Notes under the pieces: generated by a model
The model's input: only the letters and a program-made list of their open reading frames with translations
Told to the model about the DNA's origin: nothing
The model's database searches: none
Source of the DNA: Candidatus Cloacimonadota bacterium
Lineage (GTDB): Bacteria; Cloacimonadota; Cloacimonadia; Cloacimonadales; TCS61
Reading direction: 5' to 3'
NCBI GenBank assembly: GCA_018654125.1
Contig: JABIME010000319.1
Location: forward strand, 1-19,163
DNA: 19,163 nt
In this document: piece after piece, positions 7,460-15,517 of the stretch
Position numbering within the stretch: position 1 is the stretch's first letter
Layout: the number at the start of each line of letters is the position of its first letter
Translations under genes and position numbers: made by a program

Positions 7460-8768
7460 TCTCGATCTGTTCTTGATTTGCTTTTATTGAACTAGAGCGG
7501 CTGAATAATCTGCTGATATCATTCCAGAAAGCAAAAACCATTAGGAACATTAATACGAAGAGTCCCATATTTTGTAATACTATTTGAATTTTTATACTTA
7601 AAGGTTTTTTTCTGATTCCTTCTATAAAACAGAAGAAAATATGACCACCATCCAAAATTGGAATTGGAAGCAGATTCATGATCATTAAGATCAAACTTAT
7701 TGCAGCAATAAAAGAAAGAATGCTGTCAATTCCCTTATCGGCAGTTTGTGCAGACATAGCATATATCATCACCGGGCCACCAAGATTGTTCTTAATTGCA
7801 CCTGGATTTGTGATCAATTTATACAGCATTGCATAATTCAAATATACAAAATTTATAGTTCCCAAAGTACCGTACTTAACTGATTCAAAGAGGCTATATC
7901 GCTCAATATATTTAACCGGCATATATTGCGTGATACCAATAATTCTGTTATTATCTAGAATATTTTCTTCTGGCTCTAAAGATTTCTCGAAGATATCATC
8001 ACCACGTTTTATCTTTAAAGTAATGGCATCATTTTCGTTTGTAGTAATAGCTGTACGCATTTCATACCAATTTTTCACATCTGTTCCATCTACTGATAAT
8101 ATTTCATCCTGTTCCATTAAACCAGCTTTATAAGCAGCCATTCCTGGTGCAACTTCTCCAATAACAGCTGGAACAAAAGGTAATATTTCTGTTACCCATA
8201 TTCTTGGTTCGATCTCATCATTAGGAATTAAGATCTCTTGATCATTTCGCTGAATAAGAAATGTATTTTCTCCATCAATATTCATATTTTGAATGATCTG
8301 CGTCCAACCGTTAACATCTTTATCATTCACTTGTAAAATTGTATCTTTTTCTTGAACAAATTCAGAATAATTTGCACTAACTTCTCCCACAATTGGAAGC
8401 TGATCTTCGAATTGCCTTCCAATAGCAAAAGTAAGAATGAAAATAAGCAACGCTAAAATTAAATTTGCAAAAGGTCCGGCAAAAGCAATAATTGCACGTT
8501 GCCACCAGGTTTTTGTTTTAAATGAATTCTCAGAATTTTCTACTTCCTCATCTGGATTTTCACCTTTCATTTTTAAATATCCGCCAAGCGGGATCAAGGA
8601 AATTCTATATTCAGTTTTTCCTTTTTTAAATGATAGTAATTTAGGACCAAACCCAATTGAGAATTTTTCTACTTCTACATTGAATATTCTAGCTGCAATA
8701 AAATGTCCTAATTCATGAACAGTAACCAATACACCTAAAGCTATAATAGCACCAATTATATTAAACAT
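7449..8768 (-). CDS. rseP: RseP-type site-2 zinc metalloprotease
   Basis: Inner-membrane intramembrane protease of the RseP/RasP/S2P family. It cleaves transmembrane anti-sigma factors or remnant signal peptides. The zinc motif HELGH is at residues 18-22 in the first membrane helix, with the third ligand in NLLPIPILDGGH (365-376, D373). The GPFANLILA segment (98-106) is typical of the second helix. Two tandem PDZ-like regions lie at about 124-190 and 197-280, followed by C-terminal helices near 350-370 and 398-415. The 439-residue length fits the two-PDZ form. An AAGGAG Shine-Dalgarno precedes the ATG. It is the first gene of the minus-strand run, so the promoter for the run probably lies in 8769-8907. 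No anti-sigma gene is adjacent. Confidence 0.93.
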   Translation of the reverse strand: MFNIIGAIIALGVLVTVHELGHFIAARIFNVEVEKFSIGFGPKLLSFKKGKTEYRISLIPLGGYLKMKGENPDEEVENSENSFKTKTWWQRAIIAFAGPFANLILALLIFILTFAIGRQFEDQLPIVGEVSANYSEFVQEKDTILQVNDKDVNGWTQIIQNMNIDGENTFLIQRNDQEILIPNDEIEPRIWVTEILPFVPAVIGEVAPGMAAYKAGLMEQDEILSVDGTDVKNWYEMRTAITTNENDAITLKIKRGDDIFEKSLEPEENILDNNRIIGITQYMPVKYIERYSLFESVKYGTLGTINFVYLNYAMLYKLITNPGAIKNNLGGPVMIYAMSAQTADKGIDSILSFIAAISLILMIMNLLPIPILDGGHIFFCFIEGIRKKPLSIKIQIVLQNMGLFVLMFLMVFAFWNDISRLFSRSSSIKANQEQIENGG

Positions 8769-8907
8769 ATTACTCCTTCAATTATTTATATTAATATTCA
8801 AATCCTTTCAAAATGCTTTGTAGGTCAAGTTTTTTGCTTGATTCCCGAATTTATTTGACATATTTAGTACTTGTTGCAAAAGAGCAAAAAAAATTGGAAA
8901 ATAAATT
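8769..8907. promoter_or_regulatory. Divergent promoter region for rseP run and M23 lipoprotein
   Basis: This 139-base AT-rich gap separates two divergent genes and must hold both promoters. On the plus strand a perfect TTGACA (8855-8860) stands 48 bases before the lipoprotein ATG, but no good -10 hexamer lies 16-18 bases beyond it. On the minus strand a TTGACC (8823-8828 complement) and AT-rich TATTAATATAAAT near the rseP start are weak candidates. No operator or riboswitch was recognised. Confidence 0.4.
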
Positions 8908-10092
8908 ATGAAAAAAGTTGTTGTATTTGTACTTGTTCTTTTAGTTATGTTGGCTTGTAGTAAGCAACAAAAGGAAGTAGAAGAGGTTGATCCATTTATT
9001 TATAAACAAGGTATTTTAGAAGAGGGTGAAACCCTTGCAAATGCACTTTTAGATGAAGGGATAGAAAATGGTCTTGTTTATAAACTTGTAAATCAATTAG
9101 ATTCACTTTACGATCTCAGGCGTGCACATCCTAATGATAGTTTTATGGTGAAGTTAGACACATTGAACATCCTACATGAATTAAGTTTTAGACCAAACCA
9201 GATCTATAACTACCGAATAATTAGAGATACCTCCAATGTTTACTTTGCACAAATAGATACGCTAAAATTATTTAAAGAAGTTGCTGTTTCCGAAGGTGAG
9301 ATTGAATCTTCATTATGGCAGGGAATGAGTGCCGAAGGAATTGATGCAGCCACCATTGTGATGTTCACACAAATCTTCCAATGGGATATAGATTTTTTCA
9401 TCGATCCTCAAAAAGGGGATAAATTTTATGTTGTATACGAAAAAAATATGGATAACAATGGCAAGTTTGTGAAATCTGGAAACATATTGGCCGCAAGATA
9501 TTCCAGCAGAAATTATAGTGATACGGCCTATAGATATACCAATAAAAAAGATGAAACCAGATACTATGACAATAAAGGTAAATGTATTCAAAAAGCATTT
9601 CTTAAATCTCCTTTAAATTACAGAAGAATCTCATCATATTTTGGAACGCGAACACATCCAATTACAAAAAAGAAAAGTACTCATAATGGTGTTGATTACG
9701 CTGCAGCTAGAGGAACACCGGTAGAGGCAACAGCAAGTGGTGTGGTAACAAAGGCAAGTTGGAACAAAAGGCACACAGGAGAAACCGTTAAAATCCGTCA
9801 TCCAAAAGGGTATGTAACATTGTATGGTCATTTGAGTAAATACGGAAAATTTAAAGTGGGAGACAGAGTTCAACAACACGATATTATTGGATATGTTGGA
9901 TCAACCGGTCGCTCTACGGGTCCGCACCTGCATTACACTATCTATCATCACGGCAAAGCTATCAATCCATTGAAGTTAAAGAATGTGGCGGGACCTTCCA
10001 TTCCAAAAGATGAGATGGGTAATTTTCTATCTTCAATTGAAAGTTTACAAAGATATTTCATCTCAGGTTCATCAACAGTTCCTAACAATTAG
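8908..10092 (+). CDS. Lipoprotein M23-family peptidoglycan endopeptidase
   Basis: Predicted zinc metallopeptidase that cleaves peptidoglycan cross-links or peptides, anchored as a lipoprotein. The N-terminus has a lipoprotein signal with acceptor C17 (VMLAC). A region at about 35-230 resembles the N-terminal modules of Csd3/MepM-type enzymes. The M23 domain (about 240-355) carries HNGVD (H259, D263), catalytic H308 in LYGHLS and HLH (H340, H342), so all four active-site positions are intact. The YFGTRTHPI block (244-252) is also typical. Total length is 394 residues. Upstream GGAAA is a weak Shine-Dalgarno. It is transcribed away from rseP and stands 121 bases before the DUF6754 operon, probably as its own unit. 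It could be a cell-separation or wall-remodelling enzyme. The exact bond cleaved is not deducible. Confidence 0.9.
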   Translation: MKKVVVFVLVLLVMLACSKQQKEVEEVDPFIYKQGILEEGETLANALLDEGIENGLVYKLVNQLDSLYDLRRAHPNDSFMVKLDTLNILHELSFRPNQIYNYRIIRDTSNVYFAQIDTLKLFKEVAVSEGEIESSLWQGMSAEGIDAATIVMFTQIFQWDIDFFIDPQKGDKFYVVYEKNMDNNGKFVKSGNILAARYSSRNYSDTAYRYTNKKDETRYYDNKGKCIQKAFLKSPLNYRRISSYFGTRTHPITKKKSTHNGVDYAAARGTPVEATASGVVTKASWNKRHTGETVKIRHPKGYVTLYGHLSKYGKFKVGDRVQQHDIIGYVGSTGRSTGPHLHYTIYHHGKAINPLKLKNVAGPSIPKDEMGNFLSSIESLQRYFISGSSTVPNN

Positions 10093-10213
10093 TATCAATG
10101 CGCATATACTTATAATTTATGCCTAAATTATGATTGACACAATAAGGCAAAGTAGATGTTTTTGGAAAGAATTATTATAAAGAAGTAACTAAAATAATAA
10201 AAAGGAGAAGTAT
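10093..10213 (+). promoter_or_regulatory. Promoter region of the four-gene DUF6754 operon
   Basis: No gene and no clear terminator for the M23 gene is seen in this 121-base gap. A perfect TTGACA (10134-10139) lies 74 bases before the next ATG. The best -10 candidates 13-17 bases on (TAGATG, TGTTTT) are poor, so the promoter is tentative. A strong AAGGAG Shine-Dalgarno (10202-10207) precedes the 10214 ATG. Confidence 0.4.
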
Positions 10214-13135
10214 ATGAAATTAAACTATGCTAAAACGGGATTAATCCTGTTTTTAATGGTTTTTAGTTTCTTGCTGATTCCAAACCCTTCACATGCCGCA
10301 GTGGATACATCAAGCTATATTGTAGAAAATCTTAAAGCTGATGATATTCCTGATGATGATGGGGGCGGTTTGGTACTGAGCTGGAAACCTTTACCAAAAG
10401 AGAAAAGAATTATTGAATACCGAATATATCGTGGTGTTTCACCTGATTCTCTTTTCTACCATGGCAAGGTTGATGTTAATGTTAAAACAGGTGTTGCCGG
10501 AGACGTAATGTTCTTTTATGATTCCGGATACAACCGCTTTGTTGACATTCAATCACCAGGAAAATTAAAAAGAGAAAAACAGCAGTCGGATGAAAGTCCA
10601 ATTTTTGGACGTTTACCTAGAGACATAGAAGTAACGGGGCCTCAACTTGCAAATTATAGGCTTCTAGGAGTTATTCCTGAGAAGAATTTCCTTTATAAAA
10701 ACACAAAAGTTGAGATAACAGGAGATGAAGAGACAGAAGTTTATGCTGGCTTAAAGTTACGTCATTTTTCTGGCATTTACAAAAAACTCCGAGCTGATAA
10801 AGAATATTATTATACAGTAATTGCTGTAACAGAATCACGAAGATACATGCCTTATGCAGAGCCAGTAGTTGGTACTCCAATAGATAATTCACCAGAGAAG
10901 ATACAACAATTATACTCTGTTTATATAGAAGATGAAACTCGTTTACAATTTGAATGGGTAAGATCATTATTTACAAGTGATCAAACAAATCATAGTTTAT
11001 ACTTGGTTAATAAAAAAGATCTTGATAAATTCAATAATTATATTGAAGAGCAGAAACAAGCAGAAATAGATTCTGAATTTGAAACAACTTTAGAAAACCC
11101 TGCACAACTTATTTTCCAAAGATATTGTGGTTATCCTTATACACCAGATAATACTGTTGCAGTAGATATTGTAGGCGGTAAGATAATTAGTGAAAAACAT
11201 GAGATCGATGTTGAAGTTGGGAATATTGAAGATTACGTTGCAGTATTTTCATTACAAGATAGAGCAGGATATGAAACCTTCTCAGATATAAGTACTTTCG
11301 AGATCACAAACTCTTCTAATCTTCCTACTTTAGCTGAATGGACAGTTGAAGATAGAAAGAATGATAAGGGTGATTATAATTCAATTAATTGGGACAGACC
11401 TACTGTATTCTTAACTAATTGTACATACCTAAATGATGATAAAACAAAGATTCTTGTGAACTATGGTGTTTATAAGAATGTAAAATATGATAAGATTAAA
11501 AATATCTATTTCACAGTTTTTGATGATTCCGGTAAAGAAATTACTACAATTAATGAGTTTTATCAGGATAGCAAATTAAAGATCAAACTTGAAAAGCCAT
11601 CAAACAAAATTTCTTTTGAAATGAAAATTGTTGCTAATGGGCCTACTGGTGAAGATCAAATATTCACTCAGGATCTTATCTTTAACAAAGACGTGAAATC
11701 TCTGCTGCCTGGAGAATTATACCTTAATGGTGAAGAGGTGAATAAATACACTTACTCTGTTTATAAAAACAATTACTCAAACGAAGAATGGAGACTTTCT
11801 AAGAATACAATGGGATCTCAAAGAGGAATTGTTGATAATGTAAGTTATAGAAGCACTACTTTTAAAGGTGTTAGTAAATTTGATGCAGAGAAAAAATTAT
11901 TCCTAGTTTCTCCAACATTTTCGGTTAGAATGGATGATGAACTTGAAAATTCTATTATGACAAATCTTTATGCTGAAGAAGTTACAAAATCTATTGATGA
12001 GTATAATAAGGAGATTGCAGATTATACAGCTTCAAAAGACACATTAGAAACTGAAGCTGAAATAGCAAATGCTGACGCTGCAATCGAATTTTATCAAGCT
12101 CAGATCGATCTTACAGAGAATGATCCAATTCTGCAAAAAGCTGCTACTTTTAAAAATAATAAATCAAGACTTAAATTTTTAGAAAAAGTAAAAAGTGTTG
12201 CGGCACGTTCTTTCAAGTATAAAATGGTTAAAACAGATGGGAAGGCTCACTTCGCGATTTCTGATACTTACTTTACAGAAGAAATAGCAAAATTACCATT
12301 TGATGAATCTGTAAGAGAGACATATACAACCCTTGGAAAAGATCATTTTTACCCACAACCAAACTGGTTCCAAGCCGATAAATTACCAGCTCTTATCGCT
12401 ACGCTAATTTTCGGTTTCATGGTTTTCTTCATGATAAGACAAGCAAAAAGTGGAAAAGAACTTTATATCAGACCTATTGCAGGTATTGATGAAATTGATA
12501 ATGCTATTGGACGCGCAACTGAGATGGGAAAACCGATCCTGTTCGTTCCTGGTCTTTCTGGAATTACGGATGTGGCAACGTTGGCTGGTCTTTCTATATT
12601 GGGTCGTGTTGCTAAAAAAGCTGCCGAATATGATACAAAGATATTGGTTCCTGTTCGTGATTACATTGTACTTCCAATTGCACAGGAAGTTGTAAAAGAA
12701 GCACATTATGAAGCTGGACGTCCAGACTCTCATGACAAGAACAGTGTATTCTTTATTACAACAGCTCAATTTGCATTTGTTGCTGGTGTAAATGGTGTGA
12801 TGATCCGTGAGAAAACTGCTACAAATTTCTATATGGGAATGTTCTGGGCAGAAGCACTTATTATGACAGAAACTGGAAGTTCAACCGGAGCTATTCAGAT
12901 AGCTGGTACCGATGCTGTTACACAGATTCCTTTCTTTATTACAACTTGCGACTACACACTTATTGGAGAAGAATTATATGCTGCTTCAGCTTATCTTGCA
13001 CGTGAACCGCTGCAACTAGGAACCCTGAAAGCAGTTGATTATACTAAATTTGTTATATTGGCGTTTGTAATTGTCGGAACTTTGCTATCAACGGTTCAAG
13101 CCACGTTCCTGATAAATGCATTCCCGGAAAAATAG
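10214..13135 (+). CDS. DUF6754-type membrane protein with large FN3-like ectodomain
   Basis: A 973-residue protein of unknown function. Residues 1-28 form a signal peptide (cleavage near PSHA-AVD). The ectodomain begins with an FN3-like module (GGGLVLSW at about 51-58 and EYRIYRG), whose closing strand YYYTVIAV comes only near 200, implying an insertion. Further beta-rich sequence follows, then a charged helical, probably coiled-coil, region (about 595-670). Transmembrane helix 1 is at about 724-744, followed by basic residues. A compact domain (about 750-938) carries AIGRATEMGKPILFVPG, AAEYDT, AGVNGVMI (857-864), STGAIQIAG and CDYTLIGEELYAASAYL. It matches what I know as DUF6754, seen in Chloroflexota and candidate phyla. 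Helix 2 is at about 943-965. Charge bias puts the DUF6754 domain in the cytoplasm. It heads a four-gene operon, with the next gene's AGGAGG overlapping its stop. Confidence 0.85.
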   Translation: MKLNYAKTGLILFLMVFSFLLIPNPSHAAVDTSSYIVENLKADDIPDDDGGGLVLSWKPLPKEKRIIEYRIYRGVSPDSLFYHGKVDVNVKTGVAGDVMFFYDSGYNRFVDIQSPGKLKREKQQSDESPIFGRLPRDIEVTGPQLANYRLLGVIPEKNFLYKNTKVEITGDEETEVYAGLKLRHFSGIYKKLRADKEYYYTVIAVTESRRYMPYAEPVVGTPIDNSPEKIQQLYSVYIEDETRLQFEWVRSLFTSDQTNHSLYLVNKKDLDKFNNYIEEQKQAEIDSEFETTLENPAQLIFQRYCGYPYTPDNTVAVDIVGGKIISEKHEIDVEVGNIEDYVAVFSLQDRAGYETFSDISTFEITNSSNLPTLAEWTVEDRKNDKGDYNSINWDRPTVFLTNCTYLNDDKTKILVNYGVYKNVKYDKIKNIYFTVFDDSGKEITTINEFYQDSKLKIKLEKPSNKISFEMKIVANGPTGEDQIFTQDLIFNKDVKSLLPGELYLNGEEVNKYTYSVYKNNYSNEEWRLSKNTMGSQRGIVDNVSYRSTTFKGVSKFDAEKKLFLVSPTFSVRMDDELENSIMTNLYAEEVTKSIDEYNKEIADYTASKDTLETEAEIANADAAIEFYQAQIDLTENDPILQKAATFKNNKSRLKFLEKVKSVAARSFKYKMVKTDGKAHFAISDTYFTEEIAKLPFDESVRETYTTLGKDHFYPQPNWFQADKLPALIATLIFGFMVFFMIRQAKSGKELYIRPIAGIDEIDNAIGRATEMGKPILFVPGLSGITDVATLAGLSILGRVAKKAAEYDTKILVPVRDYIVLPIAQEVVKEAHYEAGRPDSHDKNSVFFITTAQFAFVAGVNGVMIREKTATNFYMGMFWAEALIMTETGSSTGAIQIAGTDAVTQIPFFITTCDYTLIGEELYAASAYLAREPLQLGTLKAVDYTKFVILAFVIVGTLLSTVQATFLINAFPEK

Positions 13136-13143
13136 GAGGATAG

Positions 13144-13767
13144 ATGAAACGACAAATTCCTTTAATAATAATCATGACCCTGGGATTTATGTTTGTAGCA
13201 CATTCATTTATCCCGCATAAAGTATCGGTTGATTTCTTCGATTGGTTTCAAGATTGGGCTAAAGCCATTTCACCATTTGCGGTATCACTCGGTATTATGA
13301 GTTTATTCATGGTTCATGGAACCAAGATCAAACGCAAAGTTCCTAACTGGCAATATAGCGTAATAACTTTAACCGGCCTTGTATTTACTGCATTTGCAGG
13401 ATTTGTATGGGGAACACAATCCGGTACACCATATATGTGGTTGTTCGAAAATGTTCAAATGCCTATGAGTGCGACAATGTTTGCTCTACTTGCATTCTAT
13501 ATAGCATCTGCTGCATACAAAGCTTTCCGTGCTAGATCTGCCGAAGCTACAGTTCTTCTTATTGCAGCAGTAATCGTAATGCTGGGTCAGGTTCCACTGG
13601 GAGCCATGATCTCAAAATGGATCCCGGAAGCATCCACATGGATACTTAATGTACCTAACCTTGCTGCAAAACGCGCTATTATGATAGGTGTGGGACTTGG
13701 TATTACAGCAACCTCACTTAAGATCTTGCTTGGAATAGAAAGAACTTATCTGGGTGGAGGTGACTAA
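13144..13767 (+). CDS. Six-helix membrane protein of the DUF6754 operon
   Basis: A 207-residue polytopic inner-membrane protein with predicted helices at about 4-23, 38-58, 69-90, 103-122, 133-155 and 180-197. No transporter or enzyme motif is recognised. Distinctive conserved-looking segments are VQMPMSATMFALLAFYIASA and the C-terminal LGIERTYLGGGD. I remember similar proteins beside DUF6754 genes in other phyla, always as hypotheticals. The Shine-Dalgarno AGGAGG overlaps the preceding stop, eight bases intervene, and one base separates it from the next ATG, so its synthesis is tied to both neighbours. It is a likely integral subunit of a membrane complex. Function is unknown. Confidence 0.85.
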   Translation: MKRQIPLIIIMTLGFMFVAHSFIPHKVSVDFFDWFQDWAKAISPFAVSLGIMSLFMVHGTKIKRKVPNWQYSVITLTGLVFTAFAGFVWGTQSGTPYMWLFENVQMPMSATMFALLAFYIASAAYKAFRARSAEATVLLIAAVIVMLGQVPLGAMISKWIPEASTWILNVPNLAAKRAIMIGVGLGITATSLKILLGIERTYLGGGD

Positions 13768-13768
13768 A

Positions 13769-14722
13769 ATGAATAAAAATGTAATACAATTCTTCGATAA
13801 GATGCAGAATATTGATAGACGTTACATCTATATTGTTGTAGCTCTTTCAATTATTATTCCGCTACTTATCCCATTTAATTCACCTACATTCGTTACTAAA
13901 CCTACAGAAGATATTTACAAAAAAATTGATTCTTTTGCAGGTGATGAAACAAAAGCGATATTAATGTCATTTACGCATGATGCCTCTACAATGCCGGAAT
14001 TATTCCCTATGGAAGTTTCTGTATTGAGACATTGCTTTGAAAGAGACATTAAGGTCTTCACGATCTGTTGGCTTCCTGCAGCAGCTCCACTTGTAGACTA
14101 TGCTCTTAATACCGCTAGAGAAGATTTTGATGTTCAATCTGGTGTTGATTACTGTAACTTTGGATATAAACCATACGTTCTAAGATTACCAATAATGCTT
14201 GGAATGGGTGATGATATTGCAAAAGCTGTAGAGACAGATTCACAAGGTAGAAAAGTAGAAAACCTTGAGATCATGAAGAACATTAAGAACTATGATGATA
14301 TGAATCTGGTTGTTGACTTTGCAGCTAGTGGTAGTGCTCTTCAGTGGGTTACATATGCAAGAGCCAGATTTGGTGCAAATATCGCTGCTGGTGTTACAGC
14401 TGTGATGGTTGCTGATAACTATCCCTATTTACAAACAGGACAGTTAATGGGAATGTTCAGAGGACTTAAGGGTGCTGCTGAATATGAGAAGTTGGTTGAT
14501 GTTTTTGCAGCTTACGAAAGTGAAGATTATCCAAATGGAAGACCGTTCAGTAAAGAGATCATTAAAGAAACAAGTGTTCCAATAACTGGAGATACTGTTC
14601 CTTACAAATACAAAAAAGCTCGAATTGGTATGAATGCACAATCTGTTGCTCATATCATGATGATCGTTTTTATTCTTCTTGGTAATATTGGTTATTTTAT
14701 TACTAAGAAAAAGGAATTATAG
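13769..14722 (+). CDS. Double-anchored membrane protein with alpha/beta domain, possible DUF6754 paralogue
   Basis: A 317-residue protein with one helix near each end (about 19-36 and 294-312). The flanking charges (DRR before the first, KKK after the last) predict both termini inside and the central domain outside the cytoplasm. That domain alternates strands and helices: KAILMSF, IKVFTICW, LVVDFAASGSA and AGVTAVMV (207-214), then QLMGMFRGLKGAAEYE. The AGVxxVM(I/V) element recurs in the DUF6754 domain of the first operon gene. No catalytic motif is recognised. I chose the ATG at 13769 because GGAGG (13756-13760) is correctly spaced. The in-frame GTG at 13754 would sit on that Shine-Dalgarno. 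It starts one base after the upstream stop and ends eight bases before the next gene. Confidence 0.85.
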   Translation: MNKNVIQFFDKMQNIDRRYIYIVVALSIIIPLLIPFNSPTFVTKPTEDIYKKIDSFAGDETKAILMSFTHDASTMPELFPMEVSVLRHCFERDIKVFTICWLPAAAPLVDYALNTAREDFDVQSGVDYCNFGYKPYVLRLPIMLGMGDDIAKAVETDSQGRKVENLEIMKNIKNYDDMNLVVDFAASGSALQWVTYARARFGANIAAGVTAVMVADNYPYLQTGQLMGMFRGLKGAAEYEKLVDVFAAYESEDYPNGRPFSKEIIKETSVPITGDTVPYKYKKARIGMNAQSVAHIMMIVFILLGNIGYFITKKKEL

Positions 14723-14730
14723 GGGGAAAC

Positions 14731-15330
14731 ATGTTTGAAACAATAAGTAATTTCGTAGCAGCATTCCTAACCTTAAGTATCTTCTCGTTCTTATATAAAG
14801 ATAATCCTTTCTATAAATTCGCAGAAGCTCTACTTGTCGGTGTTTCAATGGGTTATGCTATTCCATTGGTTTATGAAAACGTGTTCCTGCCTTATGTTTA
14901 CACACCAATTTTCTTAAGCCATAAATTTATAATTATTATACCTGCAATGCTGGGTGCTCTTTATATGTTCAGATTCAGTAAGAACTTGGGCTGGCTTGCC
15001 AGATATCCAATCGTCTTTGGTATGGGTATTGTTGGTATGAGTGTACCGATGTCTTTACACTCATCGGTTCTTGTGCAAATGAGAAGTGCAATGCTTCCAA
15101 TAAACAGCATAAATACTGCTCTCATCTTTATTGGAACAGTAACTATTCTGTTGTATTTCTTCTTCTCTAAAGCGCATAAAGGTATTTATGGTAAGGTTAC
15201 TAATGTAGGAATCTGGTTCATGATGATCGGTTTCGGTGCATCATTTGGTTATACTGTGATGGCCCGTGTATCTTTACTTATCGGTCGTATTCAATTCTTG
15301 CTGGGTGACTGGCTCGGTTTGATTAAATAG
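14731..15330 (+). CDS. Six-helix membrane protein, last gene of the DUF6754 operon
   Basis: A 199-residue polytopic membrane protein with helices at about 5-21, 33-50, 64-82, 88-108, 127-148 and 158-180. Recognisable conserved-looking stretches are SFLYKDNPFYKFAEALLVGVS near the N-terminus, FFFSKAHKG in the fifth loop, and IWFMMIGFGASFGYTVMARVSLLIGR at the end. Similar hypothetical proteins occur with DUF6754 genes in other bacteria. The glycine-, serine- and tyrosine-rich last helix could line a path or pack against partners, but this is speculation. A purine-rich AGGGGGA Shine-Dalgarno overlaps the previous stop. A strong terminator follows 21 bases after its own stop, closing the operon. 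Confidence 0.85.
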   Translation: MFETISNFVAAFLTLSIFSFLYKDNPFYKFAEALLVGVSMGYAIPLVYENVFLPYVYTPIFLSHKFIIIIPAMLGALYMFRFSKNLGWLARYPIVFGMGIVGMSVPMSLHSSVLVQMRSAMLPINSINTALIFIGTVTILLYFFFSKAHKGIYGKVTNVGIWFMMIGFGASFGYTVMARVSLLIGRIQFLLGDWLGLIK

Positions 15331-15351
15331 ACTTAAATTAATAGTAAAATT

Positions 15352-15380
15352 AAAGCCCCTCGTTTTGAGGGGCTTTTTTT
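15352..15380 (+). terminator. Intrinsic terminator of the DUF6754 operon
   Basis: AAAGCCCCTC (15352-15361) pairs perfectly with GAGGGGCTTT (15367-15376) around a GTTTT loop and is followed by further T residues (seven T in all). It is a textbook rho-independent terminator right after the fourth operon gene. The A-run on the other arm may also let it act for the minus-strand glycosyltransferase. Confidence 0.93.
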
Positions 15381-15397
15381 GTTTGGAAATAATAAAT

Positions 15398-15510
15398 CTC
15401 GTCACTCTGAGAACTCTACTCACTGTTACTCCTAACGAAGAGCAGATTAAAATTTATTGTGGTTTTATCCTTCCTGCATAGAATAGCGTGAGAGATTCGT
15501 CTGGATGACA
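15398..15510. repeat. Degenerate inverted-repeat element (REP/MITE-like remnant)
   Basis: The gap between the operon terminator and the glycosyltransferase gene begins with TCGTCACTCTGAGA and ends with GAGATTCGTCTGGATGACA. These ends are imperfect reverse complements (GTCA-CTCTGAGA against GTCA-TCCAGA). Such GTCAttCTGAg...GAtTCtTC...AATGAC-like ends are common in short interspersed repeats of many genomes. No coding potential is visible. Its repeat status within this genome cannot be shown from one copy. Confidence 0.4.
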
Positions 15511-15517
15511 ATGTGGA

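Noticed and set aside
8824..8842. TCAAG...CTTGA hairpin in the rseP/M23 gap
   Set aside because: The stem is only five bases with a loose loop, too weak to call an operator or terminator.
8855..8880. Sigma-54 promoter before the M23 lipoprotein (TTGC at 8874)
   Set aside because: The bases 12 positions upstream do not include the essential GG, so the -24 element is missing.
12404..12769. Minus-strand open frame inside the DUF6754 gene
   Set aside because: It lies wholly antisense to a well-supported domain, starts without a Shine-Dalgarno and encodes no recognisable sequence.
13754..13768. GTG at 13754 as start of the third operon gene
   Set aside because: The codons fall on the GGAGG that serves as Shine-Dalgarno for the ATG at 13769, and the five extra residues add nothing recognisable.
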